NCBI GenBank assembly: GCA_017479265.1
Contig: JAFVCK010000073.1
Span: 1-64,000 of the forward strand
Reading direction: 5' to 3'
DNA from: Bacteroidales bacterium
Lineage (GTDB): Bacteria; Bacteroidota; Bacteroidia; Bacteroidales; UBA932
DNA: 64,000 bases
In this document: positions 1 to 9,646 of the stretch, piece by piece
Layout: every line of letters starts with the position of its first letter
Numbering within the stretch: the stretch's first letter is position 1
Notes under the pieces: generated by a model
Told to the model about the DNA's origin: nothing
Databases searched by the model: none
What the model saw: only the letters and a program-made list of their open reading frames with translations
Translations under genes and position numbers: made by a program

Positions 1-299
1 TAAGGTTAGTTGGATATTGACTCATAACTTTAATTGATTGGTACTCATAAAGTTACGAAAAATATTTCAATTAACCTACTGATTTTCAATTATTTACACG
101 CTCTATTAGCAAAATTTTTCATTCAAATTTAAACAGCTTCTAAATCAAAAAACTTACCTGAAAATGTTGCTTTTCAAATTCATTTTTAATACATTTGCAA
201 AGTTGGGCATCGTTCCAACATGTTTTTGTAAAACGGTTTGAGGTTTCAATATGAAACTAAAAGTTTAATTAGGAGTAATTATTTTAAACCTATTTTAAT
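1..299 (+). promoter_or_regulatory. AT-rich upstream region with promoter of the first lipoprotein gene
   Basis: Very AT-rich and without a convincing gene. A Bacteroidota -7 box TACATTTG lies at 190-197, with a possible -33 TTG about 20 bases upstream. This predicts a leader of roughly 95 nt before the ATG at 300. The imperfect direct repeat ACTCATAA occurs near 20 and 47. The long leader suggests possible post-transcriptional control, but I see no known riboswitch. Confidence 0.5.
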
Positions 300-3200
300 A
301 TGAAGAAAGTTTTTTGGTTTTTGTTTGCGTTCGTAGCGCTGGCTGTAACAGCCTGCTCCTACAACGATTCCGCTCTTAAAGAGCAGATTGGAGACCTCGA
401 GGAGAGGGTCAGTACCCTCGAGTCCAGGCTCAAGACTCTCAACGAGACCACCATTCCCGCTATCCAGCAGGCTATCAAGAACCTCCAGGATAATGTATTT
501 GTCACTGAGGTAAAGGATACGGATAACGGCTATGTCATCACCTTCTCCAACGGTACCGTAGCCACCATCAAGGACGGCGAAGGCTTCTCCGGAGAGGACG
601 GTCATTCACCCGAGGTCGGTATAGTCATTGTTGACGGTGTCTATGTATGGACCATTGACGGAGAAATCGTTACCGGCGAGGACGGCGAGGCCATTCCCGT
701 GCAGGGCAACGCTCCCGTTTTCCGTGTTATCAACGGCCAGTGGCAGGTATCATTCGACGGCTTCAAATGGGAGCCTGTAAGCGTGACCGGCAATCCTATC
801 GTGGTCAAGGTGGATGCAAACGGCGAGACCTGCACCATCACCCTTTCCGACGGCAGCGAGATAGTGCTTCCCATAGAGAAGTCCTTCAGCCTTGTCATCG
901 AGTATGAAGGCGACATCGCAGGAACCGGTATCACTCCCAATTCTTCCATAGCCCTTTCTTATAAAGTCGAAGGTTCCGAGGCCGGCAGCGACGTGACCGT
1001 CGATGTGCTCAGCACGACCGCCGGCATTTCCGCCAAGATCGTGGCCACCGATGCACTTTCCGGAAATATCGTTATCACCTCCACAGACATCACTTCCGGC
1101 AAGGTTTTCGTCTATGCCGACAACAACCATGGCAAGACCAACATCAAGTCCATCACCCTCGAGGACGGTGTCCTGAGGGCAGTTGCAGATGTCAAGAGAG
1201 TTGAGTCCAATGGTGGCGAAATCGCCCTGAAGGTCTCCCACAACCTGCCTTACAACGTGAATATCAGCGACGATGCCAAGGATTGGATCCATATCGCCGC
1301 TACCAAGGCTGTCGAGGCAGACGAGCTTTCCATCGTCATCGACGAGAACACCACTTCTTCCTACCGTGCCGGTACCGTTACCGTTACCGTTGCTGCTACC
1401 GCAGAGGTCGTGGAGTCCTATGACATAGTGCAGAACCCTGCCGGTGACGTGACCGACGACCTGGCTTCTGTCATCGCCCTTCCTGACGGCGAGGATTTCG
1501 TACTTGCCGCAGACGCTCCCGTAGTAGCGACTTCCACCGTAGGTGCAGTTATCGCAGATGCCAATGGCAACACTGTTTTCGTGGGTACGGAAGTCCCCGT
1601 TGCTGTCGGAGACAACCTTAAGATTACCGGTACGAAGGTCGATGAGACTGAATTCGGCGCACCTGCCCTCCTTGCATCTTCCGTGGAGATTGTATCTTCC
1701 GGCAACGAGACATACGACCTCGATTGGAATTACATCGGCTATGCTCCCAATTACGACAACATGAATACCGGTACTTTCGGTCTTCTTGTCGAGGAAGACG
1801 GCGAATATATCGTCAACTCCCTTTATACCAAGGTCAGGATTGCTCCTCCGGTACAGGACATTGAAGACCTTGTTGGAAAGAATGTCATCGTAGAAGGATA
1901 TTCCGTCGGAGCCATTTTCCTGTATGAAGATGAGGAAGGTATCGAGTGGTATGATACTCCCATGGTGCTCAACAACATAGAGGAAGTCGTATTCGAGGAG
2001 ACCTCTGCATGGCAGCTTTCCTACTCAGGTCCCACAACTTATTACAGTTATTCCTTCGAGGCTGTGCATAACGAGGTGACGGGCGATGCAGGTTACTATG
2101 CCACCTATCCCGGCATGCTCGACTTCTATACTGACGACGAGGTCGCCGAAGCCGGTTCCGTCGAGAATCTTGCCATCGCGAAGGCAGCGGCAATCACTGA
2201 AGAAATTCAGTTCTGGTTCATCCGTTACGGAGACACCATCGATGACGACGCAACCAAAGAAAGCGATGATATCCTCGTCAATCCTTTCGAAGGCTACGGC
2301 CATTTCACGACATTTGCTATAGGCGTTACCGAAAAGGGTTATCCTTCAGGCAAATATGCAGTTCTTGAGTACACCCGCGAGGATCCTCATGTTGCTGCCG
2401 ACTATGAAGATTTCATCGGAAGTCTCGTGCTTGACGGAAAGACCGTCCTGACCGTTTCCGAGGATGAGGAGGGCCAGACATACAGCATTACAGGATTCGA
2501 CACCGCAGTTGAGAACTACAAGGTGATTGCCGAATATGTGGATGGCAAGTTCGTGTTGAGCGAGCAGGTCATTGCCGAGAACGACGGTATAACCACCTTC
2601 CTTTCCGGTATCATGCTGGGCAGGTACTTCTCCTATCCTTTCAACAGCGAGACTCCCGATGTTCTGCTCACCCTTTCCTATCTCAAGGACGGCTCCATTG
2701 AAGCGGTTGCAGGAGTCAATACCAAACACGACTACTCGTTCACGGCATTCACTTTCGTAAATGTCGATTCGGCCTCCGGCAACTCTACAGGTTACGACAG
2801 CATCATTTCCATGCCTTCAACCGTCGAGATTTCAAAGGAAGAGATCATAATCGACCCTCTGCAGGTGAGCTACACCTCCGATGACTTCACCAAAGGGCTT
2901 ACCATGGACCAGCTCACCGGCACTTCCTGGGACGGCTATGCCATCATGCAGGACTATGATAGCGGCGAATGGCTCACCGAGCGCGAGTACTTCGGTCCTC
3001 TGACCGTGACTGATACGGAAGATAACGAAGACGGTGACGACCTTCTGGAAATCAACGGTCTGTCCTACGTCTTCGGAGAACTCTACGGTGTTGACGATGC
3101 CGTCACATTCGATCTTTACGACGGTATTATCTACTCTCATAAGACTTCACGCGAGATTACGGATGGCGATCTGGCCGGCAATACGTTTACCGTCGATTAC

Positions 3201-3623
3201 CTGACTACGGACGGAGATGCGTATAATATAAACTATGCCCTGGTTGGCGCTTGGGTGGCAGACGGTATCGTAGCCCTTGCAGGCTATAGCAGTTATATCA
3301 GCAGTTATGGTATCACCTTCGACGGTCTCTCCCTCGGCATCTATGACAGCACCGGGGAGTCACTTGGTTCCCTGTTCACTCTGAAGTCCATCCTTATGGT
3401 AGATTCTTCAGTGTATCCTACACCTGAGGATGCTGATCTTGCTATCAGGAAGGCTCTGCAGAAGAAGAGCTTCAATGCCGGAGGCAAGGCTCTCAAGGCA
3501 AGCAGGAGCGCAAAGGTGGGTATCAAGGCAAAGAGCAATGCTCCCAAGCCTGTTCTTTCGGCAGAAAAGGTCAGCGCTCCTTCAGCTATGAAGGAGGCTC
3601 GTCCCGGCTCCCTTAAGAAGTAG
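300..3623 (+). CDS. Giant surface lipoprotein with DUF4988-like N-terminus and BACON-like domain
   Basis: 1107 aa. The lipoprotein signal ends at Cys19 (VTAC). A short coiled coil (about 25-65) is followed by a segment resembling DUF4988, the N-terminal region common in Bacteroidales surface lipoproteins (motif TDNGYVITFSNGT near 75-90). A BACON-like Ig domain is visible near 295-385. The rest is beta-rich, with segments of the type YEDFIG...TYSITGF that resemble a repeat in the lipoprotein at 20537. The last 50 residues form a Lys/Ala/Ser-rich basic tail. Probably outer-membrane anchored and surface exposed, with an adhesive or ligand-binding role. No catalytic motif is seen and the substrate is unknown. 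A terminator follows directly. Confidence 0.75.
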   Translation: MKKVFWFLFAFVALAVTACSYNDSALKEQIGDLEERVSTLESRLKTLNETTIPAIQQAIKNLQDNVFVTEVKDTDNGYVITFSNGTVATIKDGEGFSGEDGHSPEVGIVIVDGVYVWTIDGEIVTGEDGEAIPVQGNAPVFRVINGQWQVSFDGFKWEPVSVTGNPIVVKVDANGETCTITLSDGSEIVLPIEKSFSLVIEYEGDIAGTGITPNSSIALSYKVEGSEAGSDVTVDVLSTTAGISAKIVATDALSGNIVITSTDITSGKVFVYADNNHGKTNIKSITLEDGVLRAVADVKRVESNGGEIALKVSHNLPYNVNISDDAKDWIHIAATKAVEADELSIVIDENTTSSYRAGTVTVTVAATAEVVESYDIVQNPAGDVTDDLASVIALPDGEDFVLAADAPVVATSTVGAVIADANGNTVFVGTEVPVAVGDNLKITGTKVDETEFGAPALLASSVEIVSSGNETYDLDWNYIGYAPNYDNMNTGTFGLLVEEDGEYIVNSLYTKVRIAPPVQDIEDLVGKNVIVEGYSVGAIFLYEDEEGIEWYDTPMVLNNIEEVVFEETSAWQLSYSGPTTYYSYSFEAVHNEVTGDAGYYATYPGMLDFYTDDEVAEAGSVENLAIAKAAAITEEIQFWFIRYGDTIDDDATKESDDILVNPFEGYGHFTTFAIGVTEKGYPSGKYAVLEYTREDPHVAADYEDFIGSLVLDGKTVLTVSEDEEGQTYSITGFDTAVENYKVIAEYVDGKFVLSEQVIAENDGITTFLSGIMLGRYFSYPFNSETPDVLLTLSYLKDGSIEAVAGVNTKHDYSFTAFTFVNVDSASGNSTGYDSIISMPSTVEISKEEIIIDPLQVSYTSDDFTKGLTMDQLTGTSWDGYAIMQDYDSGEWLTEREYFGPLTVTDTEDNEDGDDLLEINGLSYVFGELYGVDDAVTFDLYDGIIYSHKTSREITDGDLAGNTFTVDYLTTDGDAYNINYALVGAWVADGIVALAGYSSYISSYGITFDGLSLGIYDSTGESLGSLFTLKSILMVDSSVYPTPEDADLAIRKALQKKSFNAGGKALKASRSAKVGIKAKSNAPKPVLSAEKVSAPSAMKEARPGSLKK

Positions 3624-3645
3624 CGATATCACTTAATAATGATTT

Positions 3646-3674
3646 GGGCTGGCCATTCGGTCAGCCCTTTTTTT
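3646..3674 (+). terminator. Rho-independent-like terminator after the first lipoprotein
   Basis: GGGCTGGCC (3646-3654) pairs with GGTCAGCCC (3659-3667) around a 4-nt loop, with one G:U pair, and is followed by seven T. It lies 22 bases after the stop codon and between convergent genes. Confidence 0.85.
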
Positions 3675-3707
3675 GTTGATGGATGCCTGAATAATTGTCG
3701 GCAGCCG

Positions 3708-4949
3708 CTAAAGGAAAATCAGCTCTGAGGTGGCGTCGGGGGAGAAGATGCGCAGGGCCATATCTCGAAGTTGCTGCGACGTAATGGCCATTATGGTCTC
3801 CCTGACCTTGTCATCAGGGGTCACACGGCCGTATGACAGCAGGCTCTTTCCCATTGCAAGCGCCTGAGACTCACCATTGTCCGAGGATATAGCAAGTTGC
3901 CCCAGAAGCTGTTTTTTGGCCGCGGCCAGTTTGTGCTCCGAGAGGGGAATGGTCTGGAGCTTGAGTATTTCCTTGCGCACGGCAGAGCGGCATTTCTCCA
4001 TATTGGTCTTGTCGCAGCCCAGGCAGATTGCCATTATACCCGTGTCGGCATATTGAGTGTAGGAATTCTCTACCGAATAGACCCATCCGTTCTTCTCTCG
4101 GAGTATGCTGTTGAGTATGGAATTCGATGCCGGCCCGGCCAGGATATTGCCAAGCAGCACGGCGGTCACCCTGTCTTTTTCTTCATATAGCGACGGTGCC
4201 GGGGCTCCTATCACAATGTTCACCTCATGGTTGCGCTTGTCAATGGTTTGGGTGAACTTTACGGGACTGACCATCGAAGCTCCCTTGGGAATAGCTCCTG
4301 CTATGGGCTCTCCGGGTACATGGTCGGGGAAATACTTGGCAGTCAGTATTTTGAGACTTTTTTCAAGTGCAGCTTCGTCCATATCCGCCACTACCGTAAG
4401 GGCCATGGCCTCGGGTACGAAATGAGCCCGGGTAAATTTTTTCAGTTCATCCGAAGTGATAGCTCCGACGCTGCGCACCTTGCCCAGAATGGGCCTTCCG
4501 AGGGGGTGTCCGGCGAACATTTTCTCCTCGAAGGTGTCGTATATGTCGTCGGCCGGACTGTCCGTGTAGGATTGTATCTCGTCTATCACCACGCCCCTTT
4601 CGGTCTTTATCTCCTTCTCCGGGAAGGTGGGGCTGGTGGCCAGTTCCAGAAGCAGTGAGGCCGCTTTGCCGAGGTCTTCCTTGAGCACCGTGGCATGCAG
4701 GACTATTTCTTCCTTGGTGGTATAGGCGTTGAGTTCGCCGCCGAGGCGGTCCAGATACCCGTTTATTACGGATGCGCTCTTTCGTGAAGTGCCTCTGAAA
4801 ATCGTATGTTCGGTGAAATGGGCTATTCCGCTGTGGAAGCCTTCTTCATCCCTCGTTCCGCACCTTATGCTGAGTGCACAGTATGCCACTGCGGAGCCTC
4901 CGCGCCTGACGGCATAGAGCACTCCTTCGGCTGTCTTTCCGGATATCAT
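3708..4949 (-). CDS. M16 family zinc metallopeptidase
   Basis: 413 aa, the usual length of a single-unit bacterial M16B (PqqL/YmxG-like) peptidase. The inverted zinc motif HxxEH is His44-Phe-Thr-Glu47-His48, and the downstream Glu ligand is expected in the ERGVVIDEI segment near residue 120. No signal peptide is visible, so it may be cytoplasmic. Its start overlaps the stop of the upstream gene by 4 bases, so the two are co-transcribed and probably translationally coupled. The substrate is unknown. Confidence 0.9.
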   Translation of the reverse strand: MISGKTAEGVLYAVRRGGSAVAYCALSIRCGTRDEEGFHSGIAHFTEHTIFRGTSRKSASVINGYLDRLGGELNAYTTKEEIVLHATVLKEDLGKAASLLLELATSPTFPEKEIKTERGVVIDEIQSYTDSPADDIYDTFEEKMFAGHPLGRPILGKVRSVGAITSDELKKFTRAHFVPEAMALTVVADMDEAALEKSLKILTAKYFPDHVPGEPIAGAIPKGASMVSPVKFTQTIDKRNHEVNIVIGAPAPSLYEEKDRVTAVLLGNILAGPASNSILNSILREKNGWVYSVENSYTQYADTGIMAICLGCDKTNMEKCRSAVRKEILKLQTIPLSEHKLAAAKKQLLGQLAISSDNGESQALAMGKSLLSYGRVTPDDKVRETIMAITSQQLRDMALRIFSPDATSELIFL

Positions 4950-5752
4950 TTCCTTCTTCTTGACAATTTCTTTATGTCTTTCTTGAGGAAGCCCGCTCCA
5001 TTGTCCTTGCCTATGCGGTGCTTCTCGAAATACAGCAGTTCGGAGGTGCGCACATCAATGAGCATCTTGTAGCACAGGGAGTTGTTGGCCGGCTCCAGGG
5101 GCGCTATTACATAGCTGACCGCCGTGTTGTATGCTCCGCTCATCATGATGTCCTCCGCCTCTTCCCGCCCGACCTTGAACATGTCCTTGCCCATGTGGGC
5201 GTCGGTGACGAGGTCTTCGTCGTTGAAATATATCTTCATGCCCCGCAGCCTTTCCTTTCCGCCCTTGACACTGCCAAGGGTGACCATGCTGCTTTGCAGA
5301 CCCTTTTCGACATTTTCCTGCATCATGCCCATGAGAGCCGTCAGGAAGACTTCTTCGCTGCCGTCAGTGGCTCCACTCGCGCCGACAGGCATGGTGAATA
5401 CGGTCAGCTTGTTCTCCGGAGAGCCTTCGCCGCCCTTGACCAGGGTGAGGAAGGAAATGCCCTTTTTCTTCTTGTCCGTGACCCTCATCATGAAATAGTA
5501 GTTGCTGTCGCCGTGGATTTCAAGGTAACGCTCGTAGGAGCAGAATTCGTAGGGATTTATGGTCCAGGAGTTGCGTACGGCCTCTTTCAGGGCTATGTCC
5601 TGAAAGTCGTTGCCGCCGAGCACCACCATGGTGGTCTTTATGCGGAAGTCGCTGAGCTTTTCGCTGCGGGTGCTTATCTTGACTCCGACCTGGGCAAAGG
5701 CGGGAGCGCAGACAAGAACGCTTGCGAGCAGTGTGATTAAAAAGCGCCTCAT
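4946..5752 (-). CDS. Secreted protein of unknown function, first gene of the M16 operon
   Basis: 268 aa with a clear Sec signal peptide ending near APAFAQ, so periplasmic or outer-membrane associated. No catalytic motif is recognised. The middle holds KKKKGISFLTLVKGGEG, and the C-terminus is very basic (KKDIKKLSRRRK). It is transcribed divergently from dnaX behind a -7 box on the minus strand (TAACTTTG, 5772-5779). Coupling to the M16 peptidase gene suggests a shared envelope role, which is inference. Confidence 0.7.
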   Translation of the reverse strand: MRRFLITLLASVLVCAPAFAQVGVKISTRSEKLSDFRIKTTMVVLGGNDFQDIALKEAVRNSWTINPYEFCSYERYLEIHGDSNYYFMMRVTDKKKKGISFLTLVKGGEGSPENKLTVFTMPVGASGATDGSEEVFLTALMGMMQENVEKGLQSSMVTLGSVKGGKERLRGMKIYFNDEDLVTDAHMGKDMFKVGREEAEDIMMSGAYNTAVSYVIAPLEPANNSLCYKMLIDVRTSELLYFEKHRIGKDNGAGFLKKDIKKLSRRRK

Positions 5753-5771
5753 AGTTTCTTTTTTAATTGTG

Positions 5772-5799
5772 CAAAGTTACGAAATTATCATTAAATTTG
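5772..5799. promoter_or_regulatory. Divergent promoters: secreted protein (-) and dnaX (+)
   Basis: Two Bacteroidota -7 boxes lie back to back in the 61-base gap: TAACTTTG on the minus strand (5772-5779) and TAAATTTG on the plus strand (5792-5799). The plus box puts the transcription start about 10 bases before the dnaX ATG at 5814. Confidence 0.6.
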
Positions 5800-5813
5800 C
5801 GAAAATTGCCAAG

Positions 5814-7580
5814 ATGGAACAATATATAGTATCCGCACGCAAATACAGGCCTGATTCTTTCGAGACCCTGATAGGCCAGGACAACATAGCCAAGACCCTC
5901 AAGAATTCCATAGTGAGGGGCCAGCTTGCGCACGCATACCTGTTCTGCGGCCCGCGTGGCGTGGGCAAGACCAGTGCTGCCCGCATTTTCGCCAAGACCA
6001 TCAACTGTTCCAACCCTTCCCCGGACATGGAACCTTGCGGCGAATGCGAGTCCTGCCGTTCCTTCGCAGAAGGACGTTCCTACTGCATACATGAGCTGGA
6101 TGCTGCCTCCAACAACAGCGTGGACGACATCAAGATGCTCATCGACCAGGTCAACATCCCCCCGCAGATAGGCCGTTACAGCGTGTATATAGTGGATGAG
6201 GTCCACATGCTCAGCCAGGCGGCTTTCAATGCCTTCCTCAAGACGCTCGAGGAGCCCCCGTCCCATGCCATATTCATTCTCGCTACCACGGAGAAGCATA
6301 AGATTCTCCCTACCATACTGTCGCGTTGCCAGACCTATGACTTCAACCGCATCAGCGTGCCTGACATGGTGCGCAACCTGCGTTCCATAGCCGGCAAGGA
6401 GGGTATCACCATCGATGACGAGAGCCTGCATGTGATAGCGCTCAAGGCCGACGGTGCCATGCGGGACGCGCTTACGATTTTCGACCAGACCGTGGCTTTC
6501 TGCGGTACTGCAGTCAAGTACGAGGATGTGCTGAAGAATCTCAACGTGCTTGGATATGAGCACAGTTTCTTCCTTGTGGACGCTTTCCTGGAGGGCCGCT
6601 ACCGCGATGCCCTTCTGAAGTTCGACGAGATACTGTCCAAAGGCTTCAACGCCCTTCATTTCGTGGCGGCGCTGAGTTCGCACCTGCGCGATTTGCTTGT
6701 GGCGGGGAGCGATGCTACGGATGCTCTGCTGGAGCTTCCTGATTCCCTGAAGAAGCGTTACCGCGAGCAGGCGGCAAGGTGTTCGGTGCAGTTCCTCTAT
6801 GATGCGCTGGCCATTACAACTGCTTGTGAGTCAGGATATAGGGCCAGTATCAATCCGAGGCTGCACATAGAGTTCGCCCTTATGAGGCTGAGTTTCCTCT
6901 GTCGCAAGAGCGCGGCCCAGGCGGCTGCCGCCCCTGCGGCTCCTGCTGCAAACGCCCCTGCAGCTACGGCTTCGGCCCCGGCTGCCCCTGTGCAGTCCGC
7001 ACCGGTGAGTGCCCCCGCCGCTCAGGCAACCCCGACCACCCCCGTGCAAGCTTCACCCGCTGCGGCCCAGAGCGCCGAAGCACCGGCCGAGCCCGCCAGG
7101 GCCCGCCGCCCTCGGCGCACCCCTTCCGCCCTGTCTCTCAATGCTATAAAAGAGCAGGGAGTGGACCCCGACCCTGTCCCCGCGCAGGCCGAGGCCCCCG
7201 AAGCCGTCCCCTCCGATGAGGCCGTGCTCTCGGCATGGAAGACCCTTCCTGCGGCTTACAGCGACCGTCCCCGCCTTGCCGGCACCCTTTCTTCGTCCAC
7301 CCTCGAACTGGAAGAAAAGGACGGCACGAAATATGCGACTTTCTATGTAGTGAACGCGGCCCAGCAGCAGTGGATACAGGAGAAACTTCTGCACGAACTC
7401 GAGGGTCGCTTGCAGAAGGCAGCCCTGAGCCGCAAGGTGCGTCTTCTGGTTTCCGTCCAGGCCTCCGAGCAGGTGGAGGAAAAGCCTTACCTCCCCAAGG
7501 ACCAGGCTCTGGAACTTATGGCAAACAATCCCGAGGTGAAGAATCTTGTCTCCGACCTCGGCCTTGATACAAAGTTTTGA
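5814..7580 (+). CDS. dnaX: DNA polymerase III subunit gamma/tau
   Basis: 588 aa from the ATG at 5814. The open frame extends further upstream, but that part lies inside the divergent gene and its promoter. Walker A is GPRGVGKT (46-53). Four zinc-binding cysteines are Cys65, Cys75, Cys78 and Cys81. Walker B is VYIVDEVHML, and the sensor region is ATTEKHKILPTILSRC. The clamp-loader AAA+ domain is followed by an Ala/Pro-rich linker (about 365-445) and a tau-like C-terminal domain. This is the clamp-loader ATPase of the replisome. I see no obvious slippery A6G frameshift site for a separate gamma form. Confidence 0.97.
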   Translation: MEQYIVSARKYRPDSFETLIGQDNIAKTLKNSIVRGQLAHAYLFCGPRGVGKTSAARIFAKTINCSNPSPDMEPCGECESCRSFAEGRSYCIHELDAASNNSVDDIKMLIDQVNIPPQIGRYSVYIVDEVHMLSQAAFNAFLKTLEEPPSHAIFILATTEKHKILPTILSRCQTYDFNRISVPDMVRNLRSIAGKEGITIDDESLHVIALKADGAMRDALTIFDQTVAFCGTAVKYEDVLKNLNVLGYEHSFFLVDAFLEGRYRDALLKFDEILSKGFNALHFVAALSSHLRDLLVAGSDATDALLELPDSLKKRYREQAARCSVQFLYDALAITTACESGYRASINPRLHIEFALMRLSFLCRKSAAQAAAAPAAPAANAPAATASAPAAPVQSAPVSAPAAQATPTTPVQASPAAAQSAEAPAEPARARRPRRTPSALSLNAIKEQGVDPDPVPAQAEAPEAVPSDEAVLSAWKTLPAAYSDRPRLAGTLSSSTLELEEKDGTKYATFYVVNAAQQQWIQEKLLHELEGRLQKAALSRKVRLLVSVQASEQVEEKPYLPKDQALELMANNPEVKNLVSDLGLDTKF

Positions 7581-7585
7581 CAGTT

Positions 7586-8365
7586 ATGAAGTTACGTGCT
7601 GAAAATCTCGTCAAGAAATACGGTGTGCGCACTGTCGTTAAAGGCGTGTCCATGGAGGTGGAGCAGGGAGAAATCGTGGGATTCCTCGGCCCCAACGGTG
7701 CCGGCAAGACGACGAGTTTCTATATGATAACGGGCCAGATAGTCCCCAATTCCGGCCGCATATTCCTCGACGATGAGGAAATCACCGGCCTGCCCATGTT
7801 CAAGAGGGCCCAGAAAGGCGTAGGCTACCTGCCCCAGGAGGCTTCCGTGTTCAGGAAAATGTCCGTCGAGGACAATATCATGTCCATAATGGAGATGCAT
7901 AACATTCCCAAGGCACGCCGCCGCGAGAGGCTGGAGGAACTGATAGACGAGTTCAACCTCTCCAAGGTGCGCAAGAGTCTGGGCATACAGCTCTCCGGAG
8001 GCGAAAGGAGGCGTTGCGAGATTGCCCGCGCCCTGTCTATAGACCCCAAGTTCATATTGCTTGACGAGCCTTTCGCCGGTGTTGACCCTATAGCCGTCGA
8101 GGACATTCAGTACATAATTGCCAAGCTGAAATACAAGAACATAGGCGTTATCATCACCGACCACAATGTAGGCGAGACCCTTGCCATTACCGACAGGGCA
8201 TACCTGCTGTACGAGGGTACGATTCTCCAGCAGGGTACTCCGGAGGCATTGGAAGCCGATGAAGAAGTGCGCACAAAATATCTCGGTTCAGGCTTCAAGC
8301 TCAAGCGTTCCGTATCCGTGGAAAGGGCCCAGCGCGAGCACGAGGCCAAGATGGAAAAGGCGTAG
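7586..8365 (+). CDS. lptB: LPS export ABC transporter ATP-binding protein
   Basis: 259 aa from the ATG at 7586; a TTG at 7577 would overlap the dnaX stop and is less likely. Walker A GPNGAGKTT, Q-loop GYLPQEAS, signature LSGGERRRCEIARAL, Walker B FILLDEPFAGVDP and the switch His in TDHNVGETL are all present. The LPQEASVFRKM and DHNVGETL stretches are typical of LptB, which powers LPS transport from inner to outer membrane with LptFG. It directly follows dnaX. The C-terminus carries an extra charged tail (KRSVSVERAQREHEAKMEKA). Confidence 0.95.
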   Translation: MKLRAENLVKKYGVRTVVKGVSMEVEQGEIVGFLGPNGAGKTTSFYMITGQIVPNSGRIFLDDEEITGLPMFKRAQKGVGYLPQEASVFRKMSVEDNIMSIMEMHNIPKARRRERLEELIDEFNLSKVRKSLGIQLSGGERRRCEIARALSIDPKFILLDEPFAGVDPIAVEDIQYIIAKLKYKNIGVIITDHNVGETLAITDRAYLLYEGTILQQGTPEALEADEEVRTKYLGSGFKLKRSVSVERAQREHEAKMEKA

Positions 8366-8454
8366 TTCATCCCGTTTTCCGGGGAGTTTGTTGAAAATAC
8401 TTGTGCAGTTTCACGGACTTCGCTATCTTGCGTCGTCCGTTTAATTTTATGATT

Positions 8455-8862
8455 ATGAAAAAGTTGATATGCATGGTCCTCGGACTGCTCATTCTCCTGC
8501 CTGCCTTTGCCCGGGAAGCGAAGCCAAGCAAGAAGAACCTTGTCGTCAAAGAATGGAATACGGATGTCAAGACCAATGCCAAGACTCTTGACCATGTGAC
8601 CACCTACAATGCCGTCGGCAAGAAGATAGAGGAGATTGAGTATTATTCAGACGGTACCCAGAAGTGGCGCGAACGCTATGAGTACGATGCCTCCGGAAGG
8701 CTCGTCAAGGAAACGGTCTATGATGCCAGGAACAGGCTGTATTCCATAAAGAAAACGGAGTACAACGAGATAGGCCGCAAGAAGACCAAATATGTCTATG
8801 ACGCGAAAGGAAAGGTCAAGACTGTAAAGGTGTACGAGTATCTGGTCCAGGATGACGAATAA
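8455..8862 (+). CDS. Secreted YD-repeat-like protein of unknown function
   Basis: 135 aa from the ATG at 8455 (a second ATG lies 6 bases upstream). The signal peptide ends near LPAFA. The mature part is built of short beta-hairpin units (YNAVGKKIEEIEYY, YDASGRLVKETVYD, YNEIGRKKTKYVYD, YDAKGKVKTVKVYE), an arrangement like RHS/YD repeats. Its 3' end overlaps the next gene by 11 bases, so it is probably the first gene of the polyphosphate-polymerase operon. No enzyme motif is seen. Confidence 0.7.
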   Translation: MKKLICMVLGLLILLPAFAREAKPSKKNLVVKEWNTDVKTNAKTLDHVTTYNAVGKKIEEIEYYSDGTQKWRERYEYDASGRLVKETVYDARNRLYSIKKTEYNEIGRKKTKYVYDAKGKVKTVKVYEYLVQDDE

Positions 8863-9646
8863 CCCTTCATACGGTTTGGATTCCCTCCCGGTATGGGAAC
8901 GCATGGGGACTATACTGCTTGATGAAATGGATTCCATCAAGCTGATGAACCGTATCGACTCCAAGTATGTCACCGACATGGCCGTCCTGGAGCGCCTGCT
9001 GGAGATGGCGGCGCAGCGGGGATACCGTGCCCTCAAGACCGAAGGCGTAGTGATAAGCCCTTATGATTCAGTTTATTACGATACGCCGAATCTGAAGATG
9101 TTTTCGGACCATGCCACCCGCCGCCTTGTGCGTCAGAAGGTAAGGACCAGGGTCTATGTCAATTCTGGCGCGACCTTTCTGGAGATTAAGCGCAAGAACA
9201 ACCACGGGCGCACCAAGAAGAGCCGTTGCAGCATTCCTGCCGAGGAGTTTGGCGATTTCAGAGCAGATTCCGCTGCCTGCGAATACCTTGCCTCTCACTC
9301 GGACTACACAGCAACCATGCTGGAGCCCAGGCTTGAGACCAGATTCCGCAGGATAACCCTTGTGAACAGTGCCAAGACCGAGAGGCTTACCATAGACACT
9401 CAGCTGGAATTTGTCAATTTCGTAACAGGGCAGACCGCCTCGCTCGGTCCCGCCGTAATCATAGAACTCAAGCAGGACGGCCGCGCCGCGAGCGAGATGA
9501 AAGGCATATTGCTTGAGCTGAGGGTAAAGCCCCTCCGTGTCAGCAAATATTGCATAGGTACCTGTCTTACAGACCCTTCTGCCCGTTCCAACCGCTTCAA
9601 GGAAAAGATTAGGATGATAAATAAAATTACAGGATATGCTTGCTAG
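8852..9646 (+). CDS. VTC-domain polyphosphate polymerase
   Basis: 264 aa. It matches the VTC/CYTH-like tunnel fold: N-terminal RIDSKYVTD, the KVRTRVYVNSGATFLEIKRK strand pair with alternating basic and Glu residues, KKSR, LEPRLETRFRRITL and VIIELKQDG. In eukaryotic Vtc4 this domain makes polyphosphate from ATP, and bacterial homologues are routinely found beside DUF4956 membrane proteins, as here. It lacks an SPX domain. It overlaps the following gene by 11 bases. A polyphosphate product is inferred from family and context. Confidence 0.88.
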   Translation: MTNNPSYGLDSLPVWERMGTILLDEMDSIKLMNRIDSKYVTDMAVLERLLEMAAQRGYRALKTEGVVISPYDSVYYDTPNLKMFSDHATRRLVRQKVRTRVYVNSGATFLEIKRKNNHGRTKKSRCSIPAEEFGDFRADSAACEYLASHSDYTATMLEPRLETRFRRITLVNSAKTERLTIDTQLEFVNFVTGQTASLGPAVIIELKQDGRAASEMKGILLELRVKPLRVSKYCIGTCLTDPSARSNRFKEKIRMINKITGYAC